From Xanthobacter dioxanivorans (GTDB lineage Bacteria; Pseudomonadota; Alphaproteobacteria; Rhizobiales; Xanthobacteraceae), in NCBI RefSeq assembly GCF_016807805.1, contig NZ_CP063362.1:434001-498000 (forward strand): DNA of 64,000 nt, given 5' to 3'. Position numbers and translations under genes: made by a program. The notes beneath the pieces are model-generated. The model made no database searches, was not told the origin of the DNA, and saw only the letters and a list, made by a program, of their open reading frames with translations. How positions within the stretch are numbered: position 1 is the stretch's first letter; every line of letters begins with the position of its first letter. Shown piece by piece: positions 8,836-17,327 of the stretch.

Positions 8836-9383
8836 TCACCGCGTACGTTCCAGAATGCTGAGGTCGTTCGCGACGGCCGCGCCGCCCATGTTGAAGATCC
8901 CGCCGAGCCCCGCATAACTGAGCTGGATGCCCGGCGCCTTTCCCGCGAGCTGCATTGCCGCCATCACATGCATCGACACCGGTGACGCCGATCGGATGGC
9001 CCGTGGCCCTGAGACCGCCAGACAGGTTCACCGGCAGCCTGCCATCTGGTTCGCTCCAGCCTTCCGGAATCGCACGGCGCCCCTCTCCGGCGGGCGTGAG
9101 GCCCATCGCCTCGTATTCGATCAGCTCGGCGACCGTGAAGCAGTCACGCGCGTGGAGGGGCTGAAGCGAAGGGCTTGGTCCGTCTGCAGAGCAAGGGGCG
9201 CGGGGAAGCCCTGCGGGTCGAGACCCTGATTGCAATGGCCGACCACGATCTCGTCGACCTCTGCCGGTTCCACCCCGGCACGTGCCAAAGCCGAGGAAGT
9301 AACCCACCGATCAGACTCTCGAGCGTATCGCCATCCAGCTTTCCAAATCGAGTGTGCGACCAACAAATGATATGTCCAAGCAT
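8836..9383 (-). pseudogene. SCP2-type thiolase remnant with large internal deletion
   Basis: Three frames hold successive pieces of one thiolase. The start is [19 protein letters not shown] (ATG 9383), then [20 protein letters not shown] after a frameshift at the CCC run 9303-9305 (one base short). The sequence then jumps within about 9141-9153 from FSPSTRV straight to [16 protein letters not shown], losing the active-site cysteine region and some 230 residues. A further frame break near 8976-8980 (a lost dinucleotide) precedes [16 protein letters not shown] and [19 protein letters not shown]. Not functional. Confidence 0.8.
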
Positions 9384-9450
9384 TGTCGGGCGATTCCAAT
9401 TTCATCAATTCAACCGATGAGAGTAACTGCGCGAATTTTTGTTTCCATGT

Positions 9451-9486
9451 TTTAAGAAACACGCCGGGCGACGGCCGCCCGGCGTG
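9451..9486 (-). terminator. Terminator of the liv-dctP operon
   Basis: Perfect 11-bp stem CACGCCGGGCG/CGCCCGGCGTG (9460-9470 with 9476-9486) and a 5-base loop. On the minus strand it is followed by TTTCTTAAAA and lies 9 bases beyond the dctP stop. Confidence 0.8.
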
Positions 9487-9494
9487 GTATTCGA

Positions 9495-10493
9495 TCAGTT
9501 GCCACGCGGCCTTATCTGGACCTGGAACTCTCGCCAAATATCCGGAAAGCGCTCGGAGAACGTCGCGGCAACCTGAGAGACGGCTTCACGCCACGGCTTG
9601 AGATCCGTCACGGTGACAATGGCGGCCCCCTTCGCTGCCATGTCCTTCAGGATGGCCGCGTCATCCGCCTCCATGCGTTCCCAGCCTTCCGTGATGTCCG
9701 CGCGGGCAGCCGCGAGCAGCGCCTCGCGATCAGCCGCCGGAAGGCGTTCGACAGCATCCTTCCGGGCCACCAGCGCGTAGGTGATCATCATCAGGCCAGG
9801 CGCGTGGGTGGCCTTGGGCGCTGTCATCCCGAGCTGCGAGGTCCAGGCGCCAGGGGAGGTGAAGACCCCGTCGAGCGCGCCGCGCGCGAACGCCGGCTTC
9901 ATCTCGGGAATGGGCAGCACGACCGGCTCCGCGGAGAGTCGGCGCATGATCTCCTCGTAGATGCCGGCGCCGGCCACCCGGATCTTCAAGCTCTTGAGGT
10001 CCGCGGACGTGGCGACGCGCTTGTCGCGGAAGACGAAGAGCTGGTCCGCCCCGCGCATCAGGCCGATGACCCGCAGCTCCTGCTTCTGCGCGAGATTGTC
10101 GAGCAATTCCACCACGCCACGCCGCGTGGCGGGCCGGGCCATGGCGGTGTCGTCGAGAGCGAAAGGCAGGTTGATGAAGCCGAAGCGGGGATCGAGCCGC
10201 TCGAGGTTCGCGGCATTGACGAAGGTGAGTTCGGCTTTCCCGTCCTTCAGCGCCTCGATGGAGGCAAAGCCGGGATAGATGGTGCCACCGGGGTTCGCGG
10301 TCAGCGTCAACCGGCCCGAGGTCGACTTCGCCACCGAATCGACCATCGCGGTGAAATAGGGTACGCGCGGATGGTTGAGCGGGATGTCGAAGACGAGCCG
10401 CAGCTCTTCTGCCGACGCGGGCGCCGGAGCGGCAACGAGGGGGGCGAGTGTCATCACCGCCGCCATCGCGAGGCGGCCGAGGTCTCTGTTCAT
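9495..10493 (-). CDS. TRAP-transporter solute-binding protein (DctP family), orphan
   Basis: A 332-aa periplasmic binding protein with signal peptide (cleavage near ASA|EELRL). DctP-family marks: NHPRVPYF, a Gly-rich GGTIYPGFASIEALKDGKAE segment and DLKSLKIRVAGAGIYEEIM, holding the conserved arginine that pairs with a carboxylate ligand. The start at 10493 is preferred over the ATG two codons upstream because AGGAGG then has 8-base spacing. No TRAP membrane subunits (DctQ/M) are present; the gene is the last of a liv ABC operon. It may serve a TRAP permease elsewhere, or donate ligand to another system. Confidence 0.88.
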   Translation of the reverse strand: MNRDLGRLAMAAVMTLAPLVAAPAPASAEELRLVFDIPLNHPRVPYFTAMVDSVAKSTSGRLTLTANPGGTIYPGFASIEALKDGKAELTFVNAANLERLDPRFGFINLPFALDDTAMARPATRRGVVELLDNLAQKQELRVIGLMRGADQLFVFRDKRVATSADLKSLKIRVAGAGIYEEIMRRLSAEPVVLPIPEMKPAFARGALDGVFTSPGAWTSQLGMTAPKATHAPGLMMITYALVARKDAVERLPAADREALLAAARADITEGWERMEADDAAILKDMAAKGAAIVTVTDLKPWREAVSQVAATFSERFPDIWREFQVQIRPRGN

Positions 10494-10566
10494 GGGCATT
10501 TCCTCCTGCTTTGCGCGCCTTGGTGCGCGTCGTTCGCCTAAACTGCCGGTCACCTCTGGCCACGTC

Positions 10567-11631
10567 TCAATAAGGCAGCGGCCAGCGCCGCAGACGCTCC
10601 TTCGCCTTCAACGCGAGGCGGGCGAGGCCGTTGGGCTCGATGATGAGAAAGGTGACGATGAGGCCGCCGAAGATCATCAGTTCGAGATTGGCCAGCACGT
10701 CGGGCTTCAGCGCCTCGCCGAACAGGGTGGCGGCGTTGGCGATGGCCACCGGCAGGAGCACGATGAAGGCCGCGCCCAGGAAGGAGCCGAGGATGGAGCC
10801 GAGGCCGCCGATGATGATCATGAACAGGATCTGGAAGGAGCGGTGGAGCGAGAAGGCCTCGATCTCCACATTGCCGAGATAGAGGAACGCCCACAGCGCG
10901 CCGGCCACCCCGCAGCAGAAGCCGGAGACCGCGAACGCGGTAAGCTTGGCCCGGGTGGTGTCGACCCCCGTCAGTTCCGCCGCCGTCTCGTGGTCGCGCA
11001 CCGCCATCAGGGCGCGGCCGGCGGAGGAGCGGATGAGGTTCTTCGCCACGAAAGCGAGGGCGACAACCGTCGCGAATGCGACGAGGTACCGGGACGGCAC
11101 GGACGAGAAGCCGAAGCCGAATAAAAAGAGCGTCGGAGTGGAGACGACGCCGGAGGGGGTGTTCAGCACGAGCCACGGGAGGTGGGTGCAGATCCATTCG
11201 ATGAAGAATTGCGCGGCAAGGGTCGCCACCGCCACGTAGAAGCCGCGGATGCGCAAGGAGAGGAGGCCGAAAGCGAGCCCCACGGCCCCCGCCACCAGCC
11301 CGGCCAGCGCGAAGGAGACCGGAAAGGGCAATCCGGGCAGCCGGATGACGAGGTTCACCGCCGCGTAGGCGCCCACCGCCATGAAGGCGCCGGACCCGAG
11401 AGACAGCTGTCCCGCATAGCCGGTGAGGATGTTGAGGCCGATCGCTGCCAGCGACAGGATGAGGAAGGGCAGCAGGATGGAGCCGAGCCAGTAGGGGCCG
11501 GCCACCAGCGGCACCACCAGCGCCCCCGCCGCCACCAGGATCACCACCGCCCAGCGGTCGAGAGCGACCGGGAAGATGGCCTGCTCCTGCGCATAGGTCG
11601 TCTTCAGCGCGCCGGCGTCACGGTAGAACAT
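10567..11631 (-). CDS. livM: Branched-chain-amino-acid-type ABC permease LivM
   Basis: A 354-aa inner-membrane permease with about 9-10 hydrophobic helices. The LivM signature regions are ILTGYAGQLSLGSGAFMAVG, the EAA-like loop AVRDHETAAELTGVD and the C-terminal IIIGGLGSILGSFLGAAF. In the family it pairs with LivH and the LivG/LivF ATPases. The gene follows livH by 3 bases and precedes dctP. The surrounding CoA-dependent catabolic genes point to import of an aromatic or alicyclic acid rather than an amino acid, as with many liv paralogues in soil alphaproteobacteria; this is inference. Confidence 0.93.
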   Translation of the reverse strand: MFYRDAGALKTTYAQEQAIFPVALDRWAVVILVAAGALVVPLVAGPYWLGSILLPFLILSLAAIGLNILTGYAGQLSLGSGAFMAVGAYAAVNLVIRLPGLPFPVSFALAGLVAGAVGLAFGLLSLRIRGFYVAVATLAAQFFIEWICTHLPWLVLNTPSGVVSTPTLFLFGFGFSSVPSRYLVAFATVVALAFVAKNLIRSSAGRALMAVRDHETAAELTGVDTTRAKLTAFAVSGFCCGVAGALWAFLYLGNVEIEAFSLHRSFQILFMIIIGGLGSILGSFLGAAFIVLLPVAIANAATLFGEALKPDVLANLELMIFGGLIVTFLIIEPNGLARLALKAKERLRRWPLPY

Positions 11632-11634
11632 GGG

Positions 11635-12525
11635 TCAGACCCTCGCGATGCGCGCGGCGCCGAACAGGCCGGCGGGGCGGATGAGGAGGACGGCGATGGC
11701 CAGCGCATAGGGAAACCAGTTCTCGATGCCGCCGCCGACGAATGGACCGAGATAGATCTCGGCGAGTTTCTCGCTGACGCCGATGACGAGGCCCGCGACG
11801 ATGGCGCCGGCGATGGAGTTGAAGCCGCCGAGGATCATCACCGGCAGCGCCTTGAGCGCCACCAGGGTCAGCGCGAACTGCACCCCCAGCCGGGCGCCCC
11901 ACACCAGGCCAGCGACCAGTGCGATGAAGCCCGCCGCGCCCCACACCACCGCCCAGATGAAGCCGAGCGGCACGCCCGCCACCTGCGCCGCCTGGGTGTC
12001 GTCGGCGACAGCGCGCAGCGCGCGCCCGACCTTGGTGTAGGAGAAGAAGGCCGAGAGCACCGCCACCAGCACCGCCGCCATGACCGCGGCGGAGAGATCG
12101 AACTGGGACACGAGGATGCCGCCGATCTCCACCGGTTCGTCGGAGATGCCGAGGTCCAGCCCGCGCACCCGCGTACCCCAGATGAGCTGGGCGAAGCCCT
12201 CCAGGAAGATGGACAGGCCGATGGTGGCCATGAACAGGATCATGTGATCCTGCCCGACGAGGGGGCGCAGCACCGTGCGCTCGATGGCCACCGCCAATGC
12301 CAGCATGGCGGCCAGCGCCAGGAGGAATGCGGCCCACATGGGCAGGCCGAATTCCAGGAAGCCCACGAAGGTCAGCGCCGCGAACAGCACCATGGCGCCC
12401 TGGGCGAAGTTGAACACGCCGGAGGCCTTGAAGATGAGCACGAAGCCCAAGGCCACCAGCGTGTACATGACGCCGGAGAGCAGGCCGCCCACCACCACTT
12501 CGAGGAAGAAGGAGAAATCGCTCAT
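11635..12525 (-). CDS. livH: Branched-chain-amino-acid-type ABC permease LivH
   Basis: A 296-aa permease with the LivH hallmarks LLSGVMYTLVALGFVLIFKA and SGVFNFAQGAMVLFAAL near the N-terminus, the cytoplasmic coupling loop GRALRAVADDTQAAQVAGV, and LPVMILGGFNSIAGAIVAGL. It starts at ATG 12525, 11 bases after the fused LivG gene, and its stop lies 3 bases before the livM start. The longer open frame upstream of 12525 is a shadow of livG. Confidence 0.94.
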   Translation of the reverse strand: MSDFSFFLEVVVGGLLSGVMYTLVALGFVLIFKASGVFNFAQGAMVLFAALTFVGFLEFGLPMWAAFLLALAAMLALAVAIERTVLRPLVGQDHMILFMATIGLSIFLEGFAQLIWGTRVRGLDLGISDEPVEIGGILVSQFDLSAAVMAAVLVAVLSAFFSYTKVGRALRAVADDTQAAQVAGVPLGFIWAVVWGAAGFIALVAGLVWGARLGVQFALTLVALKALPVMILGGFNSIAGAIVAGLVIGVSEKLAEIYLGPFVGGGIENWFPYALAIAVLLIRPAGLFGAARIARV

Positions 12526-12536
12526 GTGCTGTTCCT

Positions 12537-14807
12537 TCAGGCGGCCTCGCCCACTGCGGCGGAGCCGAGATAGGCGGCGATGACCTCGCGGTCGGCGCGC
12601 ACCTCGTCCGGCGTGCCGTCGGCGATCTTGCGGCCGTAGTTGAGGACCACGACGCGGTCGGACAGGCCCATCACCACGCCGATGTCGTGCTCGATGATGA
12701 GGATGGTGGTGCCGAAGCTCTCGTTGACCCGGCGGATGAAGCCGCACATGTCGCGCTTCTCCTCGTGGGTCATGCCGGCCATGGGCTCGTCCAGCAGCAG
12801 CAGGCGCGGCTCGGTAGCGAGCGCGCGGGCGAGCTCCACGCGCTTCTGGACACCGTAGGGCAGGCTTGCCACCGGGGCCTTGCGCAGGTGCTCCAGCTCC
12901 AGGAAGGCGAGGATGCGCTCCGCCGCCTCCCGCTCGCGCCGCTCCTCCGCGGCGGTGGAGGGCAGGCGCAGCAGCTTGCCGAGAAGCGTGCCCCTGAAGC
13001 GGGCGGCGCGACCCACCAGCACGTTGTCGATCACGTTCATGCCCTTGAACAGGGAGACGTGCTGGAAGGTGCGGCCGATGCCGGAGCGCGCGGCGAAGGC
13101 CGGGCGCATGCGGGCGCGCACCTTCCCGGCGAAGGTGATGGAGCCGGCGCGCGGATGGTAGACACCATTGATGACGTTGAGCAGCGAGGTCTTGCCCGCC
13201 CCGTTCGGCCCGATGATGGAGAGGATCTCACCCTCATGGATGGCCAGCGAAACGTCGGTGAGCGCCTTCACGCCGCCGAACGCCACCGCCACGTCACTCA
13301 CCGCCATGAGCACCTTTCCCTGTGCGCGGGAGGCGCGCTGGGTCCGGGTGTCGTCGGCCGCGAGGACAATGGCGGTGGGCATGGCGTGCCGCACCTCGCC
13401 TTCCAGCGTCAGCTCCTGCGGGCCGAAACCGTCCGGCGCCAGCTCCAGCGCGACGATGGAGACAGGCTGCCGGTGGCTCTCCGCGACGAGGCGGGCATTC
13501 ACCCGCTCCACCGCCGTAGCAGCACGGGCGCGGGCGGCGGCGCCATCCTCCGTGTCGCCGGCCATGGGGGCGAGCGCGATACGTGCGCGCAGACCCACCG
13601 GGTCGCGGGTGACGCGGGCGCGGTCGATGCCGGCCTCGCCACGGAGCAGGGCTTCCACGTGCCGCAGCAGGCTTGCCGCATCGGCCGGCGTGCCGGCGCG
13701 GGAAAGCGGGCTGCCGTCCTCGGCGAGGCCGAGGTCCATGTCCAGCGGCAGGCCGAAAGTCATGAGGCGGGTGGCGGCGGCCGACCCCAGTTCGCCGGAG
13801 GTGACAAAGGCGAGGCGGCAGGCGCTGATCCCGAGGGTGTTGCGCAGCGGCGCCGCGAAGACGAGGCCGGCGCCGGGAACGCCATTTTCCGCCGCACGAG
13901 CGAGCGCCCGCACCAGCGGCCCGCCACCCGACAGGCGGCGTCCCGCATCGCGATCGATCAGCTCGAACACGCGAGCGGGCGCGGGCAGCACGGTGGGCGC
14001 CACCACCCTGAGGTCGATGGGGAAGCTCGCCGGCCCTTCCACACAATGCACGCAGCAGCCGGACAGGAGCGGCTGCACCAGGCTGCCCGCCGCGTCCGCG
14101 ATGCCGGAGGCGGGCAGGAAGGCCATGAGCCGGTCGGATGAAGCAAGCTCCAGCCGCGACACCGCCGCCTTGCCGGCGGCAAGCAGGCGCCGGTGGGAAA
14201 GCGCCACGGGGCGGGGCGCCCCGTCCGCGCCGTCCGTGTGCAGGACGAGCGCGGTCTGGTCACCATCGACGGTGGCGGCGCGCCAGGCGAACCAGGCGAT
14301 GCCATCCTCGCGGGCCTCTTCCGGTGATGGCCCCAGCTCGTCGAGGCGCAGCACGGAGGCGCGGTTGCGGCTCACGGCGCGCCACGCGCGGGCGGCCTCC
14401 TCATTCTCGCACAGGACCAGGGCGGGATCGGCCTCGGGCGCACCGTAGCGGCGCAGGAATTCCGGCCCGAGCGGCATCACGGCGGCGCCGAGGCCTTGCG
14501 CTCCGAGAGCAGCGGCATACAGCTCCGGCCGGTTCTCGCCCACGCTCACCAGCAGGCCCGCGCCGGTGAAGCCCGCGCCGTCGAGCAGGCGGGCCATGGC
14601 GGCGGTGCGGGCGAGATAGTCCGCGAACGTCCACGTGCGCCAGATGCCGCCCGTCTTGTGGCGCAAGGCCGGGCGCGCGGCATGGTGGCGGGCGGCCGCG
14701 ACGAGAGCCCCGGGCAGCGTCTCGCCGGGGGGCGCGTCCGCCTGTCCGACCGCGAGCGTCGTATGGTCGAGGGCATGGTTCATGGGAGGAAAGGTCCCTT
14801 CGGCCAT
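12537..14807 (-). CDS. Degenerate acyl-CoA-synthetase domain fused to LivG ATPase
   Basis: A 756-aa two-part protein. Residues about 20-490 follow an AMP-binding (ANL) synthetase: ALRHKTGGIWRTWTFADYLA, then GENRPELYAAALGAQGLGAA. The ATP-binding P-loop, normally TSGTTGxPKG, reads HTDGADGAPRPVALSH (190-205), and no YGxTE motif or catalytic Lys segment is seen, so it is probably not a ligase. Residues 501-756 are a complete LivG: Walker A GPNGAGKTS (533-541), signature SLPYGVQKRVELA, Walker B LLLLDEPMAGM, switch His in IIEHD. Met501 (13307) has GGGAAAGG just upstream, so free LivG could also be made. It starts 5 bases after livF; ATG 14783 is an alternative start. Confidence 0.82.
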   Translation of the reverse strand: MAEGTFPPMNHALDHTTLAVGQADAPPGETLPGALVAAARHHAARPALRHKTGGIWRTWTFADYLARTAAMARLLDGAGFTGAGLLVSVGENRPELYAAALGAQGLGAAVMPLGPEFLRRYGAPEADPALVLCENEEAARAWRAVSRNRASVLRLDELGPSPEEAREDGIAWFAWRAATVDGDQTALVLHTDGADGAPRPVALSHRRLLAAGKAAVSRLELASSDRLMAFLPASGIADAAGSLVQPLLSGCCVHCVEGPASFPIDLRVVAPTVLPAPARVFELIDRDAGRRLSGGGPLVRALARAAENGVPGAGLVFAAPLRNTLGISACRLAFVTSGELGSAAATRLMTFGLPLDMDLGLAEDGSPLSRAGTPADAASLLRHVEALLRGEAGIDRARVTRDPVGLRARIALAPMAGDTEDGAAARARAATAVERVNARLVAESHRQPVSIVALELAPDGFGPQELTLEGEVRHAMPTAIVLAADDTRTQRASRAQGKVLMAVSDVAVAFGGVKALTDVSLAIHEGEILSIIGPNGAGKTSLLNVINGVYHPRAGSITFAGKVRARMRPAFAARSGIGRTFQHVSLFKGMNVIDNVLVGRAARFRGTLLGKLLRLPSTAAEERREREAAERILAFLELEHLRKAPVASLPYGVQKRVELARALATEPRLLLLDEPMAGMTHEEKRDMCGFIRRVNESFGTTILIIEHDIGVVMGLSDRVVVLNYGRKIADGTPDEVRADREVIAAYLGSAAVGEAA

Positions 14808-14812
14808 GGAGT

Positions 14813-15616
14813 TCAGGAGAGCCAGCGCGGGCGCCGACGGGCGGCGAGGGTCGCACTGCCGGCCTCGGCGGACGCATCGAGCCCGAGATAGGAGGCGCGG
14901 ATTTCCGGATCGGCGGCGAGCGCCGCAGCCGGCCCTTCGCGCACCACCCGACCACTCTCTACGAGATAGCCGTAGGTGGCGTAGCGCAGGGCAACGGCGG
15001 CGTTCTGCTCGGCGAGGAGGAAGGTCATGCCTTCGTCCACGTTGAGCTGGCGCATGATGGAGAAGATCTCCTCCACCAACAGCGGCGCGAGGCCCATGGA
15101 GGGCTCGTCGAGCAGGATCATGCGCGGACGGGCCATGAGGGCGCGGCCGATGACACACATTTGCTGCTCGCCGCCGGAGAGGAGGCCGGCGGCCTGGAGC
15201 CGACGGTCCTTCAGGCGCGGGAAGTAGCGGTAGACCATGTCGAGGCTGTCACCCACCCCACGGTCGCGGCGGGAGAAGGCGCCGACCTTCAGATTATCCT
15301 CCACCGACAGGGTGCCGAAGGCGTGCCGGCCCTCCATCACCAGGGAGAGGCCGCGCCGCGCGAGGTCGGAAGCGTCGAGCCCGTCGATGCGCGCGCCGTC
15401 GTAATGGATGGCGCCGCGCGTCACCTCGCCCCGCTCCGACCGCAGGAGGTTCGCCACCGCCTTCATGGTGGTGGTCTTGCCCGCCCCGTTGGCGCCGAGC
15501 AGCGCGACGATGCCGCCCCTCGGCACTCTGAGCGTGAGGCCGCGCAGGACAAGCGCCAGACGCGCATACATCACCTCGATGCCGGCGATGGACAGCAAGG
15601 GGCCTTGCTCGCTCAT
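14813..15616 (-). CDS. livF: Branched-chain-amino-acid-type ABC ATPase LivF
   Basis: A 267-aa ATPase: Walker A LLGANGAGKTTTMKAVANL, LivF-typical LVMEGRHAFGTLSVEDNLKV, signature LLSGGEQQMCVIGRALMARP, Walker B MILLDEPSMGLAPLLVEEI, H-loop replaced by the usual LivF LLAEQN. It would pair with the LivG half of the downstream fusion to drive LivH/LivM. The Arg-rich C-terminal tail (ARRRPRWLS) runs beyond the usual LivF end, overlapping the region where the fusion gene starts. Confidence 0.94.
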   Translation of the reverse strand: MSEQGPLLSIAGIEVMYARLALVLRGLTLRVPRGGIVALLGANGAGKTTTMKAVANLLRSERGEVTRGAIHYDGARIDGLDASDLARRGLSLVMEGRHAFGTLSVEDNLKVGAFSRRDRGVGDSLDMVYRYFPRLKDRRLQAAGLLSGGEQQMCVIGRALMARPRMILLDEPSMGLAPLLVEEIFSIMRQLNVDEGMTFLLAEQNAAVALRYATYGYLVESGRVVREGPAAALAADPEIRASYLGLDASAEAGSATLAARRRPRWLS

Positions 15617-15718
15617 GGCGTGCCTCTCCCTGGGATGGTTCCGGCACCGGGGCGGGCGAAGCCCGCGCTCCGGCGCGCTGCGGTTCGTGTGGCGGTGTCG
15701 CGGATCGAGCGGGCGGGC

Positions 15719-17098
15719 TCAGTTGGTCTCACCGGCGCAGTCCCGCGCCGTGATGCCCTTTTCCTTGGCGAACTGGGCCGCCGACGCCTCGATCAGCGGG
15801 CGCACCATGGACTGGTCCGACTTGATCCAGTCGGAGATCATCGTCCATTTGGCGCCGTCCCACTGCTGGAAGCGGATGGCGCCGTCGCCCTCGTGGTCGG
15901 CGCAGGTGACCTTGATCTCCGGCATCAGACCTTCAAGGCCCAATTCCTTGATGCGCTCGCTGGTCATCACCAGATGCTCGAGGCCCCAGCGCACCTCGTC
16001 TCCGGTGAGCGGACGGTTGCCGAACTTCTTCATGGCGGTGCGCATGGCTTCCGTCACCGCTACGCCGTGGAGCACGCCGCGCACATAGTAGACCGAGCCG
16101 ATGCGGTTCTCCTCCACATTGCCGGCGCCCTTGGCATAGACGTATTTCTTGATGTCCTCGAACACCGGATAGTTCGGCCCGGTGGCGTGGAACTGGGCGG
16201 TGATGAAGCCCTTGGCCGCATCGCCCGCAGGCGTCACGTCCTCCTCCGAGCCCGACCACCACCACCCGATGATGCGGTCGCGGGCAATGCCGGCGCGGGC
16301 GGCTTCCTTGATGCCGGTGGGGGTGGCGGCACCCCAGCCGCGGAACAGCACCCAGTCCGGACGATACTGGCGCACCTGCAGCCACACGGCGCGCTGGTCG
16401 AGGCCGGGCGGCGTGATGGGGAAGGTGGTCACCTCGAAGCCGTAGCGCTTGGCCTGGGCGTCGAGGATGGCCTGGGTCTCCCGGCCAGCAGCGAAATCCA
16501 TCACCACGTTGGCGATGCGCTTGCCCTTCAGCTTCTCAAGGCCGCCCTCGCGCTCGGCGATGTAGCGGATGGTGGCGGTGTTCTCGCTCCAGTAATTGGA
16601 GATCAGCGGGAAGAAATACGGGAACACCCGCCCGTCGGAGGAATCCGTGCGCCCGTAGCCGATGGTGACCGAGGGGATCTTGTCCGCCGTCATGCGGTCG
16701 ATGAGGGCGTAGACGCCGCCCGTCCCGGAAGGCGTGAAAGCCGCGGCGCCGGTGGGACCCTTGGCCTTCTGCCGCTCGTAGCACTCGATCATGCGGTCGG
16801 GCTGATAGCCGGTCTCGCACTCCTCATAGACGAGCTTCACCCCGTTCACGCCGCCGTCGCGGGCGTTCACCAGCGCCAGATAGTCCGCATAGGCGCCATA
16901 GATGCCCGAGCCGCCCGGCGCGTAGGGGCCGGTGCGGTAGATGGCGATGGGCACGAACTGCTCCATCGCCTTGCCCGCGCCGGGGGCCGGCGACTGGGCC
17001 GCGGCGGGCAGAGATGCAGCGGCGGCAAAGGCCGCGACGCCGAGGGCACAGGCGAACGCAAGAGTCGGCACGCGACGCGTACCAGGGCTTCGAGACAT
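15719..17098 (-). CDS. ABC-transporter periplasmic binding protein, LivK-like
   Basis: A 459-aa type I periplasmic binding protein (Peripla_BP_6 family) with a signal peptide ending near AAAQSPA. The start at 17098 follows GGGAGGAAGC; the longer frame adds 20 improbable residues. Segments such as PSVTIGYGRTDSSDGRVFPY and PDWVLFRGWGAATPTGIKEA are typical of the long LivK paralogues found with aromatic-acid catabolic genes rather than of leucine-binding protein. First gene of the livK-livF-fusion-livH-livM-dctP operon, divergent from the catabolic operon at 17328 with a shared 229-base control region. Confidence 0.9.
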   Translation of the reverse strand: MSRSPGTRRVPTLAFACALGVAAFAAAASLPAAAQSPAPGAGKAMEQFVPIAIYRTGPYAPGGSGIYGAYADYLALVNARDGGVNGVKLVYEECETGYQPDRMIECYERQKAKGPTGAAAFTPSGTGGVYALIDRMTADKIPSVTIGYGRTDSSDGRVFPYFFPLISNYWSENTATIRYIAEREGGLEKLKGKRIANVVMDFAAGRETQAILDAQAKRYGFEVTTFPITPPGLDQRAVWLQVRQYRPDWVLFRGWGAATPTGIKEAARAGIARDRIIGWWWSGSEEDVTPAGDAAKGFITAQFHATGPNYPVFEDIKKYVYAKGAGNVEENRIGSVYYVRGVLHGVAVTEAMRTAMKKFGNRPLTGDEVRWGLEHLVMTSERIKELGLEGLMPEIKVTCADHEGDGAIRFQQWDGAKWTMISDWIKSDQSMVRPLIEASAAQFAKEKGITARDCAGETN

Positions 17099-17146
17099 TG
17101 GCGCTTCCTCCCGAGGCCGGGGTTTGGTCCGGCATTTTTGATATGA

Positions 17147-17162
17147 TGATCGGACCATAAAT
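17147..17162. promoter_or_regulatory. Candidate FCD-GntR site upstream of the LivK-like gene
   Basis: TGATCGGACCA (17147-17157) differs at one position from the FadR-subfamily consensus TNGTNNNACNA and runs into ATAAAT. GACCATAAAT recurs at 26844-26853, upstream of the second GntR gene, which supports shared regulation of the two loci. Confidence 0.45.
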
Positions 17163-17286
17163 CGAAGAGCGATTGATCGTCAATAGATTTGCGGCAGGCC
17201 ACGAAATGCGGGAAAAAGCGTTATAATATCTATATTAAGATGCGATATAACGCTGTATTCGCTGCACTGCGGCGACGAATTTCCAC

Positions 17287-17326
17287 TTGACCAAATAATT
17301 TCAGTCGGACAATTTTGGTCCGACAA
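17287..17326 (+). promoter_or_regulatory. Promoter with tandem GntR operator, near-leaderless
   Basis: TTGACC at 17287-17292 could be a -35 box, with ACAATT/CAATTT 16-17 bases on as -10. GTCGGAC (17304-17310) and GTCCGAC (17318-17324) form a perfect inverted repeat. TGGTCCGACAA at 17316-17326 matches TNGTNNNACNA exactly, and CAGTCGGACAA at 17302-17312 matches 10 of 11. The site ends one base before ATG 17328, leaving no Shine-Dalgarno, so the transcript may be leaderless and the repressor would cover both the -10 and the start. Confidence 0.5.
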
Positions 17327-17327
17327 A

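Noticed and set aside
11182..12573. Plus-strand open frame of 463 codons over livH/livM
   Set aside because: His/Gln/Glu/Arg-rich translation typical of the antisense of GC-rich membrane-protein genes; no ribosome site.
15161..17146. Plus-strand open frame of 661 codons over livK/livF
   Set aside because: Antisense shadow of two well-supported genes.
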